Below, in pieces: positions 1 to 8,440 of a stretch of 64,000 nt of DNA. Position 1 is the first letter of the stretch. The number at the start of each line of letters is the position of its first letter. Position numbers and translations under genes: made by a program. The notes under the pieces were generated by a model, which saw only the letters and a program-made list of their open reading frames with translations, did not search any database and had not been told where the DNA came from. Source of the stretch: Pelobates cultripes (lineage: Eukaryota; Chordata; Amphibia; Anura; Pelobatidae); the NCBI GenBank assembly GCA_933207985.1, contig OW240917.1, positions 117,997,886 to 118,061,885 on the forward strand. Direction: 5' to 3'.

Positions 1-480
1 AGTGCTCTGAGGAGGCTTTACCATGCCTGAGTGCCCCATTCTCCTGTTTCCCTTCCCTAGCACTGAGCTGTGAGTAGCGGTGGCTTGTACCCTAAGCCAA
101 AAGGCCTGGAAGATTTGATCCAGTCGCCTCAATGAGTAGGTATAAGCTTCGCTGAGTGTCCCCTTGGTTGCAGCTGTGCCACGTGCTGTTGTGAGGGCTG
201 CATCCGCCATTATGGGGATATGGATGTCTGTGCGATCTGCTCAGTGGGCTATAGGGGTAACGTTGGTGTAGCTGACTGCTCTCCAGGGGGGGACTGGGAT
301 ATCCCCCGCCGGTCTGGGGGGGGGAGGTGGAGTCGTGCTTAGAGTAGGAAGGAGAGCGGAAGGAGAGTGGCCATCTGTCCCCCGGTCTGAGTCCAGTAGG
401 CCTCAACGATATTTAAGGATAACATCCTCAATGGTATTCATGGATAACATCCAGCTCATCTACTCTTGCTTCCTGAGGCT
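1..480 (-). mobile_element. Degenerate L1-like 5' fragment (minus strand)
   Basis: The minus strand of 92-406 carries a short open frame. Its central part, a predicted helix with aromatic residues reading LDQIFQAFW, resembles the peptide read on the minus strand at 54526-54760, with similar spacing. Both copies also share the plus-strand block around 295-325 (a GGGACTGGGATAtCCCCCGCCGGTC-like stretch, matched near 54802-54830). This suggests two diverged copies of one repeat family. The 54-kb copy starts with a GGGCGGAGCC-type leader like those of frog L1 elements, so I infer a 5' region and ORF1 start. The copy continues past the left edge of the window. It could belong to another LINE family. 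Confidence 0.35.
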
Positions 481-1303
481 TTCTGATCAGACTTAATGCA
501 AGTGTAACTATTTGTTATCCTGTTAATTTTCAATTTTTTTTTTCAAACCACATAGAATCTTCTAGTATACATGTTGAATTGTGTTTTTTTTTATCTGTCA
601 TTTGTTGGTCTGTTTCAATATGGTTGTCCTTTTACCTATCCTTTTATTTTTTTATTTTATTTTTTCTAAAATTCTTACTTCTCTGTTTTGTAATCCATAC
701 TTTTTAAAATTATTTAAGATTATTATTTTTTTATTATATTTTTTTATTTTGTTGTATGTTGTTTAGCCACAACCTGATGGGTAGCCTTAGACTGTTCAGA
801 CAAAAAAAAGGAAGTAGAGGTCAAGTACTTTTTAGGTGATGAATATTGCTTTTTTGAAAGCAGGGTTGGGGCTGGAAAAATATGGACATGTTAAATTGAG
901 TGCTTAGCAACAAAAACAGAGAATAGGAGAACTCTGAGAAGGGGCAAAAGCTTAAAGCTTAAAGGGGCAAAAGCTTTTAAATCCCCGCTCAGGTCTTAAA
1001 ATAGGTTTTACTCACTTGTGTCACTATTCCTAATGCATTGCTAAAATTAAAAATATTTGAATGTTTACCCTATTTTGATCATCTCAATTTAATTCGATGA
1101 AAATGCTTGTATGTATAATGTATTTCTTTCTCTTCCTAATAAATAAAAATTGTTTAAAATAAAAAAATAAGTTGGGGTAAAATGGATGCTGGCTTAATTT
1201 TCCAACTCTTGGCTTAGTTTACAAAAAATGTGAGCAGAGTTTGGCCAGATGTCTATTATTCTGACCAGTCTGGACCGATTGCTTGCAGATTTCTGGAACA
1301 AGC
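481..1303. other. AT-rich spacer without recognisable features
   Basis: This stretch is AT-rich, with a strongly T-rich plus strand at 530-770. The 61-codon open frame at 581-766 is made of Phe, Leu and Ile codons from the T-tract and is not a credible gene. An A-rich run near 1135-1170 could be an old retroposon tail, but no body was recognised. Confidence 0.6.
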
Positions 1304-1458
1304 CTCACCACTAGTGATGTCGCGAACATGAAATTTTCGGTTCGCAAACCGCGAACGCGAACTTCCGCAAATGTTCGCGAACCGGGCGAACCGGGCGAAC
1401 CGCCATAGACTTCAATAGGCAGGCGAATTTTAAAACCCACAGGGACTCTTACTGGTTG

Positions 1459-1884
1459 AAGGGGGGGGGGGGAGACCTACTCTCCTCCCCCCCCGGCCTC
1501 CACCCCTGAGCGGTGGGTGGGGGCCCTAATAACAATAAGGGGGGGACCTATTGTCCCCCCCGGCCCCCACCCCTGAGTGGTGGGTGGGGGCCCTAAAATG
1601 AACAATAAGGGGGGGACCTATTGTCCCCCCTGGCCCCCACCCCTGAGCGGTGGGTGGGGGCCCTAAAATGAACAATGCGCGGCGGGTGGGGGCCATATTG
1701 ATAATGAGGGGGGGACCTACTGCCCCCCCGGCCCCCACCCCTGCGCGGCGGGTGGGGGCCATATTGATAATGAGGGGGACCTACTGCCCCCCTGCGGCGG
1801 CGGGTGGGGGCCATATAATGATGGGGGGACCTACTGTCCTCCCCCCCGGCCCCCACCCCTGGGCTGCGGGTGGGGGCCCTAAGT
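1459..1884. repeat. GC-rich minisatellite, ~69-bp unit, in hAT family 1
   Basis: About six units recur every 67-70 bp, with one short unit of about 32 bp near 1680. Each unit contains GGCCCCCACCCCTGAGCGG followed by TGGGTGGGGGCC, which is self-complementary. A second hairpin in each unit is built on GGGGGGGACC...GTCCCCCC. Open frames on either strand here are by-products of the repeat and are not genes. Confidence 0.85.
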
Positions 1885-2359
1885 AAATTCCCCCCCCAAG
1901 GTGACTAGGGGTCCCCAAGCCCCTAATCACCCACCCCCCCAAATAAAAAGTCCCTACCTACCCCCCTCACCCTAAAAAATAGTGAGGGGGGAATAAAATA
2001 ACTAACCTGTAAAATAAAAGTAAACTTACCATTCGACGTCTTCTTTTTTCTCAAATCTTTATTTTTCAGCCCCAAAAAAGGGCAAATAAAAAACCATCAT
2101 AACCGTTGAACTAAAAAAAAAATTTAAAAATCCCGAGCGCAAAAAAAAAACCTGACGAAAAAGAAAAAACCTGAGCGCAAAAAAATAATCCATCTTCACC
2201 CATGGAGGGCTCCGCGCAGACTGAGCTCTGCAGGGCGGGGGAAGGCTTATAAAGCCTTGCCACGCCCTGCAATTAGGCTAAGAACACTCTGATTGGTGGG
2301 TTTAAGCCAATCAGTGTGCTCTTTGTCATTTTACACCGCGTGGGAAAATTCAAAAGAAC

Positions 2360-2456
2360 TTTCCCACGCTGTGTAAAATGACACAGAGCACTGTGATTGG
2401 ATGGCTTGAATCCATCCAATCACAGTGCTCTGTGTCATTTTACACAGCGTGGGAAA
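2360..2456. repeat. Perfect 45-bp inverted repeat with 7-nt loop
   Basis: Positions 2360-2404 are the exact reverse complement of 2412-2456, separated by the loop CTTGAAT. A third, slightly diverged inverted copy of the outer half lies just upstream at about 2325-2350 (TTTTACACCGCGTGGGAAA). The left arm can therefore pair either upstream or downstream. The unit is part of the hAT family 1 core, and a related, decayed version occurs at about 4720-4860. Confidence 0.9.
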
Positions 2457-2465
2457 TATCAATAT

Positions 2466-2745
2466 TTCAGGGGTGGGGTGGGGGCCGGGGGGGGCAGTAG
2501 GTCCCCCCCCTCATTTTCAATATGGCCCCCACCCGCCGCGCAGGGGTGGGGGCGGGGGGGACAATAGGTCCCCCCCTTATTGTTCATTTTAGGGCCCCCA
2601 CCCACCGCTCAGGGGTGGGGGCCGGGGGGGACAATAGGATCCCCCTTATTGTTATTTTTAGGGCCCCCACCCACCGCTCAGGGTTGGGGGCCCGGGGGGA
2701 GGACAATAGGTCCCCCCCTATTAGTATTTAGGACCCCGGGGGGGG
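2466..2745. repeat. Second GC-rich minisatellite, inverted relative to the first
   Basis: About four units of the same ~69-bp repeat as at 1459-1884, but in the reverse orientation, beginning GGGGTGGGGGCCGGGGGGG. The two arrays therefore form very large imperfect arms around the hairpin core of the element. Confidence 0.8.
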
Positions 2746-2834
2746 ACCCTTTTTTTTTTTAAACAGAGAGCAGCCACAGGCTGCTCACTGTTTAATAGAC
2801 ATGCCCCTACTCGCGGTATTGCGAGTAGGGGCAC

Positions 2835-2877
2835 AATTTACTAATACTAAGTAATTTTTACTTAGTATTAGTAAATT
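2835..2877. repeat. Perfect hairpin, 20-bp arms, 3-nt loop
   Basis: The arm AATTTACTAATACTAAGTAA (2835-2854) is exactly complementary to 2858-2877 across a TTT loop. The same hairpin recurs with a 21-bp arm and an AAA loop at 6184-6228, and as an imperfect copy near 6757-6797, inside hAT family 2. Confidence 0.9.
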
Positions 2878-2991
2878 AATAGGGGGCGGACCGAACATCG
2901 CATATGTTCGCCATCCGTGGCGAACGCGAACACACTATGTTCGCCAGGAACTATTCGCTGGCGAACCGTTCGGGACATCACTACTCACCAC

Positions 2992-4440
2992 CAGTTGACT
3001 CTCACAACAGACAGCTTGCAAAGGCTTCAGACAAAAGATTTGCAACTTGCAAGCTGTTTTTAGATACACCTCTAATGAAAAAATGAAAAATTAAGTGCAT
3101 TTTTCATTAGGGGTACATATACTAAACATGTTTTATATTTTTTAGTATTTGGCAGTTTAGTGTCCCCTTAACCTAAATATTGTCATTAGACTTATGCAAT
3201 GTATGTAAGTTCATTTTGGCTGAACAATTTTTCCCAAAAATTTTGTTTTGTTCAGGTCTGATGCTCGTCAATGCGACTGTTTGGCTTGGCCAGAAGTCGT
3301 CCATGAAAACGTTTTCAGGGAAATATTCAGATATGCCAAAAAAGCGGGAAATATATGCATATTAGCATGTTGCAGTGCTAGGCAATATCAGCAAATTGTG
3401 AAGCCAATTCCGAATTGTCAACTTGTCATGCTTATATTGTTATATCTCTATTAAAAAAAAAAAATAAGGGAAAGAACTTTTATGATGATGATCTATTGTT
3501 CTTTCGTTTGCAATCTTGTTTTAATGAAAAATGGGCATCAGCTGCAGGAGAAGTCCTTTTAAGTTAAAAAAATGATTTTGTTCAAAAAATGAAAGGAAAA
3601 ATAGTCGGTAACTGACAACCCATTTGCCCCTTCCACCAAGAAAAGAACAAAGCTTTCCTGCAAATCACGTCTAAAGCATCAGTGATTGTCCTTTAGTTTT
3701 ACAAAAAGTCAGTGCCCTTGTTTCAGCAGGAGTCATTTAATTTGAAAAAAGGGGATTAAAAAAAACATTAAATGGTGGAATGGATGAGTGGGTAAAGGGG
3801 AGTTTTCAGAAAATAAAAGGGTGGAATGGATGAGCAGTTGCACACTCTCTTTTCCATTCATTTGTTGAAAAATTCAGTTTTAAAATTAAATTACTCCTGC
3901 TGCTTCTCTCCCTTTTTTTCAAATACCTTTCATTGTAGAAGGTTTACCTTGCCTGATTGAGTCTTGAAGACAGTGCCTGCTACCCCCGCAGACACAGTTG
4001 GGAGAAGCTAATGAAAGTGCTCTGTTTTTTTCCATTCACTCAAATTACAAACTGGATGTGTTGGAAAGCTTGGATCATCTAAGGACAGAAAGGCCCATGC
4101 CCACTCACTTTTTCCTAATAAATAGTAGTGATTGCCCAAGAGTATGGAAAAAACATTGTACCCTGTAACATTCTCCCAACTGCGAGGGGGCAGGCACCTC
4201 AGACTCAGTCAGGTAGAGTAGAAGCCAGATGTTGTTAACCCTGCTCCAGAGCAGACCAGGCTCTCAGCAGGAACCAAGAAAACCATTAATAAACTCTGTA
4301 GACACTCTAGTGTTTAAAGCGTTCTCTTAAATACGTAGTGACTGAGGCCTGGAGTTGTTTTGCGATGAAAGAACATGAGAGAAGAAAAATATGTTCTTTT
4401 TATTAATATTTATTTATAATAAGGAACAAAAAAAACGTTT
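2992..4440. other. Stretch with no recognised gene or repeat
   Basis: Both strands show only short open frames without recognisable motifs. There is local self-similarity near 3760-3840 (two copies of a GTGGAATGGATGAG phrase). Otherwise I see nothing assignable. Confidence 0.5.
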
Positions 4441-5010
4441 ATACTAAGGAAAAAAATCTTAATGAACAGGTTTATTCACTAAACTCTGAATTGCAGATAA
4501 TTATAATCTTATGCCTTGTGGGGGCTATGAATACAGTAATGGTATAGTGTACATGCCCTTACCAATCCACCCTAATATTAGTGTGTGGAGGGGACTAACT
4601 CTAATACCTAAAAATTTAAAATACTACGTGACGCAACTATTAAAAAAAAAAAAGATAATTGCAAACAACCGGACGAAGAATATGACAAAAAACAAAGCGC
4701 AATAAAAACAATTCATCTCTTCACAAATGGAGGGTTCCTTGCTGACTAAGAATTCAAGGCGGAAAAGGCTTTTATAAAGGTTTCCCCACGCTTTGAATTG
4801 TGAATCACAGCACTCTTGATTGGTTGGCTTGGATGCTAACCAATCAGAGCCCTCTGACATGCCAGTTTCACCTCTAATAACACTTGCCTAGGAATATTAT
4901 TAAGAATTTTTTTACAGGTATTAGATTTATTGTGCCACCCTCACTATTATTAAGGTGCAGAGTTAGTTAATAATTTTGTAATTGAGAGGGTGGCTAGTGG
5001 TGCAGGGACA
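4441..5010. repeat. Diverged relative of the hAT family 1 core
   Basis: Positions 4655-4870 parallel 2120-2440: an A-rich lead, ATGGAGGG, a GCTTTTATAAAGG-like stretch, then ATTGGTTGG...CCAATCAGA. The GC-rich arrays are absent and I could not find matching termini. It is probably a decayed non-autonomous element or deletion derivative. Confidence 0.5.
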
Positions 5011-5089
5011 CCCAGAGGAAAAGAAAGGAGGATTGCATTCTCATTGGTGGGGATAAGCAACTTTATAAGCACATTTTATAAATATCCCC

Positions 5090-5240
5090 CCAGCAGGGCC
5101 GCCATCAGAAATTTTAGGGCCCCTAACACAGCTCAAGGTCCCGGGATCCCTCCTCCAAGCCCATCCACAGGGCCCACCTCCAAGCCCACCAACAGGTGTG
5201 TGAGTGTTGGTGTTTGAATGCAGGAGGGTCAACGTTTTGA
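5090..5240. repeat. Possible dispersed repeat fragment
   Basis: A GC-rich block in AT-rich surroundings (GGGCCGCCATCAGAAATTTT, then CCCACCTCCAAGCCCA-type short repeats). It looks like an inserted repeat fragment, but no termini were found. Confidence 0.3.
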
Positions 5241-5349
5241 CCCCTGCTGGCCTTTTTCAAGATAATGTTTGTTCACAGTAAATATGGATATTTGATTTTT
5301 GAATAAATACACCAGCTATTTTCTAGTCAAGACCTGTGAGTGCACTCTG

Positions 5350-5353
<4 letters not shown>

Positions 5354-5398
<45 letters not shown>
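5354..5398. repeat. (TA)n microsatellite
   Basis: About 22 uninterrupted TA dinucleotides directly precede the terminal-repeat unit that begins at about 5400. Confidence 0.95.
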
Positions 5399-5399
<1 letters not shown>

Positions 5400-5400
<1 letters not shown>

Positions 5401-5735
5401 GTGGTCGTATACAATAAGCCGAGTTATAGTAATGGTGGTGTAAGTCGGTTCTGTTGTGCCAGAACCGACATTTGGGTAGGCCTGTAAAAGAGGGCCCATT
5501 AAGATGAACGGCTTAATAGAGGGAGTGGTGGGTGAGCTGAACCAGGCAGTCTCAGCCCAGAGGAAGGAGAGGTCTGTGTATTTAGAGGCCGGATAACTCC
5601 TCCCACAACTACAGGCTTCACCTAACAGCTCAGCCTTCTCATTTGTGGTTGTATACAATAAGCCGAGTTATAGTAATGGTTGTGTAAGTCGGAGTGCCGG
5701 AACCGACGTTCGTGTAGGTCTGTAAAAAAGGGAAA
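5400..5735. mobile_element. Split direct repeats of a DIRS/Ngaro-like retroelement
   Basis: A ~92-bp unit containing GTATACAATAAGCCGAGTTA occurs at 5400-5494 and again, in the same orientation, at 5644-5735, 245 bp apart. Between them lies another unit (5538-5616, ending CTCCCACAACTACAGGC). This repeat-spacer-repeat order is the kind of split direct repeat that ends Ngaro-type tyrosine-recombinase elements. The first unit also resembles 21930-21990, the left end of the recombinase retrotransposon in this window: both contain AAGTCGGTT, a GTGCC..GAA.C.GAC core and GTAGGCCTG. The middle unit recurs alone at 12807-12884. Element identity is inferred from structure and similarity, as no coding part is attached. 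Confidence 0.55.
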
Positions 5736-5902
5736 CAGTTTAACATTGAATACGTGTTGACATTACATAACCGATACGTAAATGCATGTCTCAATTCCCT
5801 CTCAGGTTCAGGGATATATATGGCATATGCAGATAACTTTAGCCAGCCATTAGATGATATGAACTGGGATATTACTAGAGGTAGTAGGAGCAGCGCATTT
5901 AC

Positions 5903-7238
5903 TAGGCATGTGCATGGGGAAAATATTCGGCTCGGTTCGTCATTCCGAAATTTGGGACTTCATCAATTCGGGACTTTGTCAATTCGGGACTTCAGCAATT
6001 CGGCACTTTGGAACTTCGCCACTTCGGAACTTCACCACTTCGGAACTTTGTCAACTTCGGCGCTTCGGAACTCCAGCATTTCAGGACATCTCTTGCAGCC
6101 GCTTGGTAGATAACTCCCTAATTCCCACGGTATTAGGGAGTTATCTACCAAAAGGCTGAAAGACCTAAATTGGTCTTTCAGCCAAATTTACTAATACTAA
6201 GTAAAAATTACTTAGTATTAGTAAATTTTGCCCCCCCCCGGCCCACATCCCTGAGCTGCGGGTGGGGGCCATAAAGTAAAAAAAGGGGGGAGGACCTATT
6301 GTCCTCCCCACCGGCCCCCACCCCTGAGCGGCGGGTGGGGGCCCTAAATAAAAATTGGGGGGGATCTAATGTCCTCCTCCCTGACCCCCACCCCTGAGCG
6401 GTGGTTGGGGGCCCTAAACTAGAATAAGGGGGGGGGCCTAATGTCCTCCCCCCTTGGCCCCACCCCTGAGCGGTGGGTGGGGGCCCTAAGTACAAATTGG
6501 GGGGGATCTAATGTCCTCCCCCTGGCCCCCACCCCTGAGTGGTGGGTGGGGGCCCTAAAAACAAATTGGGGGGAACCTAATGTCCTCCCCCCTGGACCCC
6601 ACCCCTGAGCGGTGGGTGGGAGCCCTAAGTACAAATTGGGGAGACCTAATGTCCTCCCCCTGGTCCCCACCCTGTTTTTTTTAACAGTGAGTAGCCACAG
6701 GCTGCTCACTGTTTAATGGACATGCCCCTACTCGCGATATAGCAAGTAGGGGCATCATTTACTAATACTAAGTAATCTTTATTTAGTATTAGTAAATTTG
6801 GCTGAAAGACCAATTTAGGTCTTTTAGCCTTTTAATAGATAGCTCCCTAATACCGTGGGAATTAGGGAGTTATCTACTTATTCATTCCTGTCATGACTGG
6901 CTAAGTAACTTACATTTTATATGAATATATGTTACTTAATTGTTGTAAGTGTTGCAAACACTTCTGACTATGTTTGTATACTTTTTATTTAAATTGTATA
7001 CAATGTAATATTCTTCTTCTTTCACTGGGTAAGTATATTAGTACTTAGGCAATACTGTGCTTCGGAACTTCAGCACTTTGACACCTCGGAACTTCAGCAA
7101 ATTCAGAACTTCGGCACTTCAGCAATTCGGCACTTCGGCACTACTACACTTCGGAAATTCGGTAATTTCGGCTCATGTCCAAATTACCCGAAATTCGGAC
7201 GAATTTTAATTCGGACCAAAACGAATTGCACATGTCTA
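5903..7238. mobile_element. Non-autonomous hAT transposon, family 2
   Basis: The element is 1,336 bp. The left end TAGGCATGTGCA and the inverted right end TGCACATGTCTA match at 11 of 12 positions. A perfect 8-bp target duplication GCATTTAC flanks it (5895-5902 and 7239-7246). No transposase is encoded. Inside each end are ~18-bp tandem repeats of the ACTTCGGCA/AATTCGG type (about 5955-6080 and 7060-7165) on the same strand at both ends. Next come long inverted arms (about 6092-6228 and 6755-6880), each containing nested hairpins. The centre is the same ~70-bp GC-rich minisatellite seen in hAT family 1. The insertion split older DNA next to the tyrosine-recombinase terminal repeats. Confidence 0.9.
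6228..6672. repeat. GC-rich minisatellite, ~70-bp unit, in hAT family 2
   Basis: Six to seven units, each with GGCCCCCACCCCTGAGCGG then TGGGTGGGGGCC, a GGGGGG(G/A)CCTAATGTCCTCCCC spacer and an A-rich link. The unit and its period match the arrays at 1459-1884 and 2466-2745. Downstream, a block with CAGCCACAGGCTGCTCACTG and CATGCCCCTACTCGCG-like sequence is also shared with hAT family 1 (2766-2835). Confidence 0.85.
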
Positions 7239-7246
7239 GCATTTAC

Positions 7247-8039
7247 ATTTAGAATGACCTGAAAATGTTAACTGTTGTATTCAAGTTACTTTAAGGTGTT
7301 GTGAGTTAGTTAAAGGTTGAGGTGACAAAAAATATGTGAACACCTTCATGGAATTGAATGAGTATGGTTTGATGATTACATATGCAGAAGTGAGTTTATT
7401 GAAAATAGCAAGAGCCCAGCGCATGAACAGGTGGCATTGGCAGAGAGTGTTGCATGTGGCAACAATTAAATCCTGGAATGTAGGGGTTTGGAAGATCGTA
7501 TGGGTACCGTGGGGAGAGTTCGGAAGAATACGAAAAATTGTGATCGAGTCACCTTATCGATTGCTGTGCTGTAACAGCCTGGTATGAGTATGTGAACAAA
7601 GTAGAGTTTCTGTGATGCTGCCAGACAGATCTCTTCCTAATCAACCTTATTATTGTTAGTGAGGGGGACTAACCGGTAATAATTCCCATACTGCTGATTT
7701 ACTAAAAGAGGGTAGGTTCCGTGTCACTATGGAAAACGTGTCACAGACCCAGTTAACTATGAAATTGCCTGCAATCTATTGTGGGCGGCTGTATTAGTCC
7801 AGAAATGAGGGACAATGGTGGGGTGAACATTGTTTCCATGTTCTGGTGGGATAGGAAGTTTAGCGACATGAACAGGACTGCTCAAGCATGTGTTGAATGT
7901 AACAGCACTATTGTTGACAGGTGAACCTGAGAGCAGGTTCAGTGGATGGGAAATGAATGAGCTCCCTTGTGTAAGGTGTATGATAAAGTTCAGCAGACCA
8001 AGGAGACACTGGAGACCTATATGAGAAACAGGCATCATT
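7247..8039. other. Unidentified stretch with ORF-like debris
   Basis: The plus strand holds an 83-codon open frame at 7336-7587 and further short open stretches with protein-like composition at about 7820-8040, separated by stops. I do not recognise a family. Similar debris resumes after the CR1 element at 11461-11960, so the LINE may have inserted into an older coding element. Confidence 0.35.
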
Positions 8040-8289
8040 GCCCAGAAAGGATTTTCCCTTTCCCTGATATGCTGGACTGAACTGCAATGAAATCAAGTCT
8101 AATGTATTTCCAGAAATTAAAATTGGTGTAGGGACCAAAGGTTGATTGAGACAGCGGAGTTCCAAAGGATGTGGATTGGTTGCGATTGGGTACAACCTTT
8201 ATAGTGGTGATGGATTGCACCTAAACGGGAGAGGGTCTGCAGTGCTGGGGGATAGGATGGCTAGAAGGTTGGAGGAGATTTTAAACTAG
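8040..8289 (+). pseudogene. CR1-type ORF1 C-terminus with esterase-like motif
   Basis: Reading frame starting at 8209 gives DGLHLNGRGSAVLGDRM and then a short helix ending in a TAG at 8287-8289. An Asp-x-x-His block of the form DGLHLN near the C-terminus is the last conserved block of SGNH-type esterases, which many CR1-clade LINEs carry in ORF1. Upstream (8040-8208) the frame is broken by stops and at least one shift: TGA in the frame read at 8101 onward, and TAG and TGA in the neighbouring frame. The catalytic Ser block is not visible. The fragment ends 152 nt before the open frame of the downstream RT protein. It is a remnant, with identity inferred from the motif and from its position upstream of a CR1 ORF2. 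Confidence 0.5.
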
Positions 8290-8440
8290 TAGTAGGGGGG
8301 AGGGTCATAGCAATCTACAAAATGGAGATAGGACAGAAAGGAGATGGGCTTTAGCACAGTATAAGGGGGGTGGAAACGGGGGGAGGGGCAAGCTCAGAAC
8401 AGAGAAGCTGTGTAATGTTGAAAATTCACAAAATATACAA

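Larger units (their letters stand above)
1312..2983. mobile_element. Non-autonomous hAT transposon, family 1
   Basis: The element is 1,672 bp. It begins TAGTGATGTCGCGAAC and ends GTTCGGGACATCACTA, which are inverted copies with one mismatch in 16. It is flanked by a perfect 8-bp direct repeat, CTCACCAC, at 1304-1311 and 2984-2991. An 8-bp duplication with TAG-type termini is the signature of the hAT superfamily. No transposase frame is present, so it must have been moved in trans. The interior has three parts: a GC-rich minisatellite (about 1459-1884), a hairpin-rich core (about 2200-2460), and a second minisatellite in the opposite orientation (about 2466-2745), followed by a perfect 20-bp-arm hairpin. 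The termini also hold short GCGAAC/GTTCGC motifs in both orientations, as expected of subterminal transposase-binding sites. Confidence 0.9.

Noticed and set aside
1526..1886. Overlapping Pro/Arg/Gly-rich open frames on both strands
   Set aside because: They translate the GC-rich minisatellite of a hAT element. Similar frames recur in every array (2522-2762, 6208-6709), and both strands are open because of composition.
5353..5658. 101-codon minus-strand ORF ending in a poly Tyr-Ile run
   Set aside because: The run is the (TA)n microsatellite, and the rest crosses terminal repeats. It is not a gene.
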